Origin: Candidatus Bathyarchaeota archaeon
Lineage (GTDB): Archaea > Thermoproteota > Bathyarchaeia > Bathyarchaeales > Bathycorpusculaceae
Assembly: GCA_026014845.1 (NCBI GenBank)
Contig: JAOZHM010000212.1
Location: forward strand, 1 to 6,622
Direction: 5' to 3'
Length of the DNA stretch: 6,622 nt
This document shows positions 5,181 to 6,622 of this stretch, one piece after another (the first letter of the stretch is position 1; each line of letters starts with the position of its first letter). Position numbers and translations under genes: made by a program. Below the pieces are notes generated by a model. The model saw only the letters and a list, made by a program, of their open reading frames with translations. It was not told the DNA's origin and searched no databases.

Positions 5181-6542
5181 TTGTTTGTGATTCGTTTACG
5201 GTTTGACAAGGGTACTCTTCTGTTACGTGGGGAAGTTGGAACTCCCTATGGCAAGTGGGATCCTAGGGTTGGCTGTTACAGGGCTAAGGCTATGCATTAC
5301 AGAGATGTGTTGACTTACTTGGAGGAGAGCGGGGTTCCGTATCGAGATGAGGTTCCTGATTTTCCTCCTCTTGAAGCTATGAAGTGTTCTGTTGAGTTGC
5401 GTTCTTATCAGCGGAAAGGTCTGGATAGGTGGCGCCGCGCTGGTTTGAGAGGGTTTGTTGTTTTGCCGACGGCGGCTGGTAAGACCTACATTGCTTTGAA
5501 GGCGATTAGCCTGTTGAGGGCACAGACTTTGATTGTTGTTCCTACGCTGGATCTTGTGGATCAGTGGAGGAGGAGGGTTGCGGATTATCTTAATGTAGAG
5601 GCTGGGGCTGTCGGTGGAGGCGAAAACGTGGTGAAGATGGTGACTGTTTCCACGTATGACTCGGCTTATTTGAAGGCTGAAGTGTTGGGTAACAGATTTA
5701 TGTTTTTGGTTTTTGATGAGGTTCATCATTTGGCTTCTCCGAGCTACATGCAGATCGCTGAGATGTACGTTGCTCCTTATCGTTTGGGTTTAACCGCTAC
5801 GTACGAGAGAGCTGATGGAAGACATGCGCTGCTTCCACGCCTTGTGGGTGATCTAGTTCACACGATGGAAGTTGAAGAACTAGCCGGGAAATATCTTTCG
5901 TCCTACGACCACGAGAAGATCTATGTTGAATTGACTCCTGAGGAGCAGCGTGTTTACGATAGAGAGATGAACGTCTTCAGGCGTTACTTGAGAGTGAAAG
6001 GAATTGTTCTGAAGAGTGTTAAGGATTTTCACAGGTTTATTATGAGGACGGGAAGAGACCGCAATGCGCGACAGGCGCTTCTGGCTAGAAACCGCGCGTT
6101 GAAAATTGCTTTGAATTCTGAATCTAAACTGGACACGTTAGCGAAGCTGCTTCAAGCCTATAGGAGTAAGAAGATTTTGATTTTCACGTTGCATAATGAT
6201 CTCGTGTACAGGATCAGCCGTAGGTTTCTAGTGCCAGCCGTTACTTATCAGACGCCTAGGGAGGAACGACGCAAGACTTTAGGGAATTTCAGGAGCGGCG
6301 AGTACAAGGCTGTCGTTACTTCTCAGGTTCTCGACGAGGGTGTTGATGTTCCAGACGCTTCTGTGGGCTTTATTCTGAGCGGAACCGGAAGTACAAGAGA
6401 GTACATCCAAAGGCTGGGCAGACTGCTCAGAAAAGTGGAAGGCAAAAGGGCTAAGCTTGTGGAAATCGTGTCTAAACAGACTGTTGAAGTAGGGATAAGC
6501 CGTAGGCGGCGCCGAAAGAGAAAGACGGGTAAGGGGGAATGA
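5181..6542 (+). CDS. xpb: XPB/Rad25-type DNA helicase (superfamily 2)
   Basis: A 453-residue archaeal XPB homologue that opens DNA at damage sites with its partner nuclease Bax1. In order: damage-recognition domain (about 1-65), helicase domain 1 with RSYQRKGLDRW (Q motif, 74-84), Walker A LPTAAGKT (95-102), motif Ia VVPTLDLVDQW (119-129), Walker B DEVHH (179-183) and motif III LTAT (204-207), a helical thumb (about 250-300), then helicase domain 2 with KILIFTLHN (331-339), SQVLDEGVDVPDA (381-393) and motif VI YIQRLGRLLRK (408-418). The tail is very basic (RRRRRKRK, 441-448). The RED signature reads R-A-D (210-212). No ATG start is available; TTG 5181 is used, and GTG 5187 is an equal alternative. 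Neither has a strong ribosome site. Three bases separate its stop from bax1, which marks an operon. Identity is certain; the start is uncertain by two codons. Confidence 0.95.
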   Translation: MFVIRLRFDKGTLLLRGEVGTPYGKWDPRVGCYRAKAMHYRDVLTYLEESGVPYRDEVPDFPPLEAMKCSVELRSYQRKGLDRWRRAGLRGFVVLPTAAGKTYIALKAISLLRAQTLIVVPTLDLVDQWRRRVADYLNVEAGAVGGGENVVKMVTVSTYDSAYLKAEVLGNRFMFLVFDEVHHLASPSYMQIAEMYVAPYRLGLTATYERADGRHALLPRLVGDLVHTMEVEELAGKYLSSYDHEKIYVELTPEEQRVYDREMNVFRRYLRVKGIVLKSVKDFHRFIMRTGRDRNARQALLARNRALKIALNSESKLDTLAKLLQAYRSKKILIFTLHNDLVYRISRRFLVPAVTYQTPREERRKTLGNFRSGEYKAVVTSQVLDEGVDVPDASVGFILSGTGSTREYIQRLGRLLRKVEGKRAKLVEIVSKQTVEVGISRRRRRKRKTGKGE

Positions 6543-6545
6543 GGT

Positions 6546-6622
6546 ATGCTTCCTAGCGAGCTTCTTTTGGTGCGGAGGAGGAGCGGTAGAATTTGGCCTC
6601 GATACGCTAAGCTTTCCAGTGA
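6546..6622 (+). CDS. bax1: Bax1 (DUF790) XPB-associated nuclease, N-terminal part
   Basis: The first 25 codons of a gene cut by the right window edge. The peptide starts MLPSELLLVRRRSGRIWPRY, matching the typical DUF790/Bax1 opening (MLPSELL followed by an Arg-rich stretch, then RI.PR.A). In archaea Bax1 binds XPB and is the structure-specific nuclease of the pair, cutting DNA at the edge of the opened bubble during nucleotide excision repair. The ATG is three bases after the XPB stop, with AAGGGGG at 6531-6537 and GAGGT at 6541-6545 as ribosome-binding runs, so coupled translation with XPB is expected. The nuclease domain lies outside the window and its integrity cannot be judged. The short peptide alone would be modest evidence; position after XPB makes the call strong. 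Confidence 0.85.
   Translation, partial: MLPSELLLVRRRSGRIWPRYAKLSS

Noticed and set aside
5223..5729. A 168-codon - strand frame inside the XPB gene
   Set aside because: Antisense to the helicase motifs; no ribosome site and low-complexity His/Asn/Arg-rich product.

Overview
The window looks like part of an archaeal chromosome, most likely from the Thermoproteota/Bathyarchaeia side or a related uncultured lineage. Four things point there. An XPB-type helicase is followed directly by the start of Bax1 (DUF790), a pairing known from archaeal nucleotide excision repair. The arginyl-tRNA synthetase is of archaeal type. Start codons include TTG and probably GTG. The genes are small, closely spaced and have purine-rich ribosome sites. 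No sequence search was possible, so the lineage is an inference.

Left part (1-1515): the window opens inside the last 124 codons of an N-methylhydantoinase B / 5-oxoprolinase-type subunit (hyuB). A complete PhoU-like DUF47 protein (444-1121) follows on the same strand. Next comes 394 bases without a convincing intact gene. It holds T-rich runs, an imperfect GC-rich inverted repeat (1332-1353 paired with 1446-1465), and an open frame of 39 codons with no start that reads like the C-terminal end of a lost protein.

Middle (1516-4188): deoC (deoxyribose-phosphate aldolase, + strand) and argS (arginyl-tRNA synthetase, - strand) converge with only 3 bases between their stop codons. argS is then divergent from the next gene across a short intergenic region that holds A/T-rich promoter candidates for both directions.

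Right part (4267-6622): three genes run on the + strand. They are a class II-type zinc deacetylase (HDAC / acetylpolyamine amidohydrolase family), the XPB helicase, and the first 25 codons of Bax1. XPB and Bax1 are separated by 3 bases and should be translated together. The deacetylase ends 71 bases before XPB and may share its transcript.

The genes are recognisable housekeeping or repair families, and I see no clear new multi-gene system. The items worth a second look are the inverted repeat and coding remnant in the gap, a RED-to-RAD change in the XPB signature, unusual signature motifs in ArgRS, the deacetylase beside the repair pair, and a codon-use change between the left two genes and the rest.
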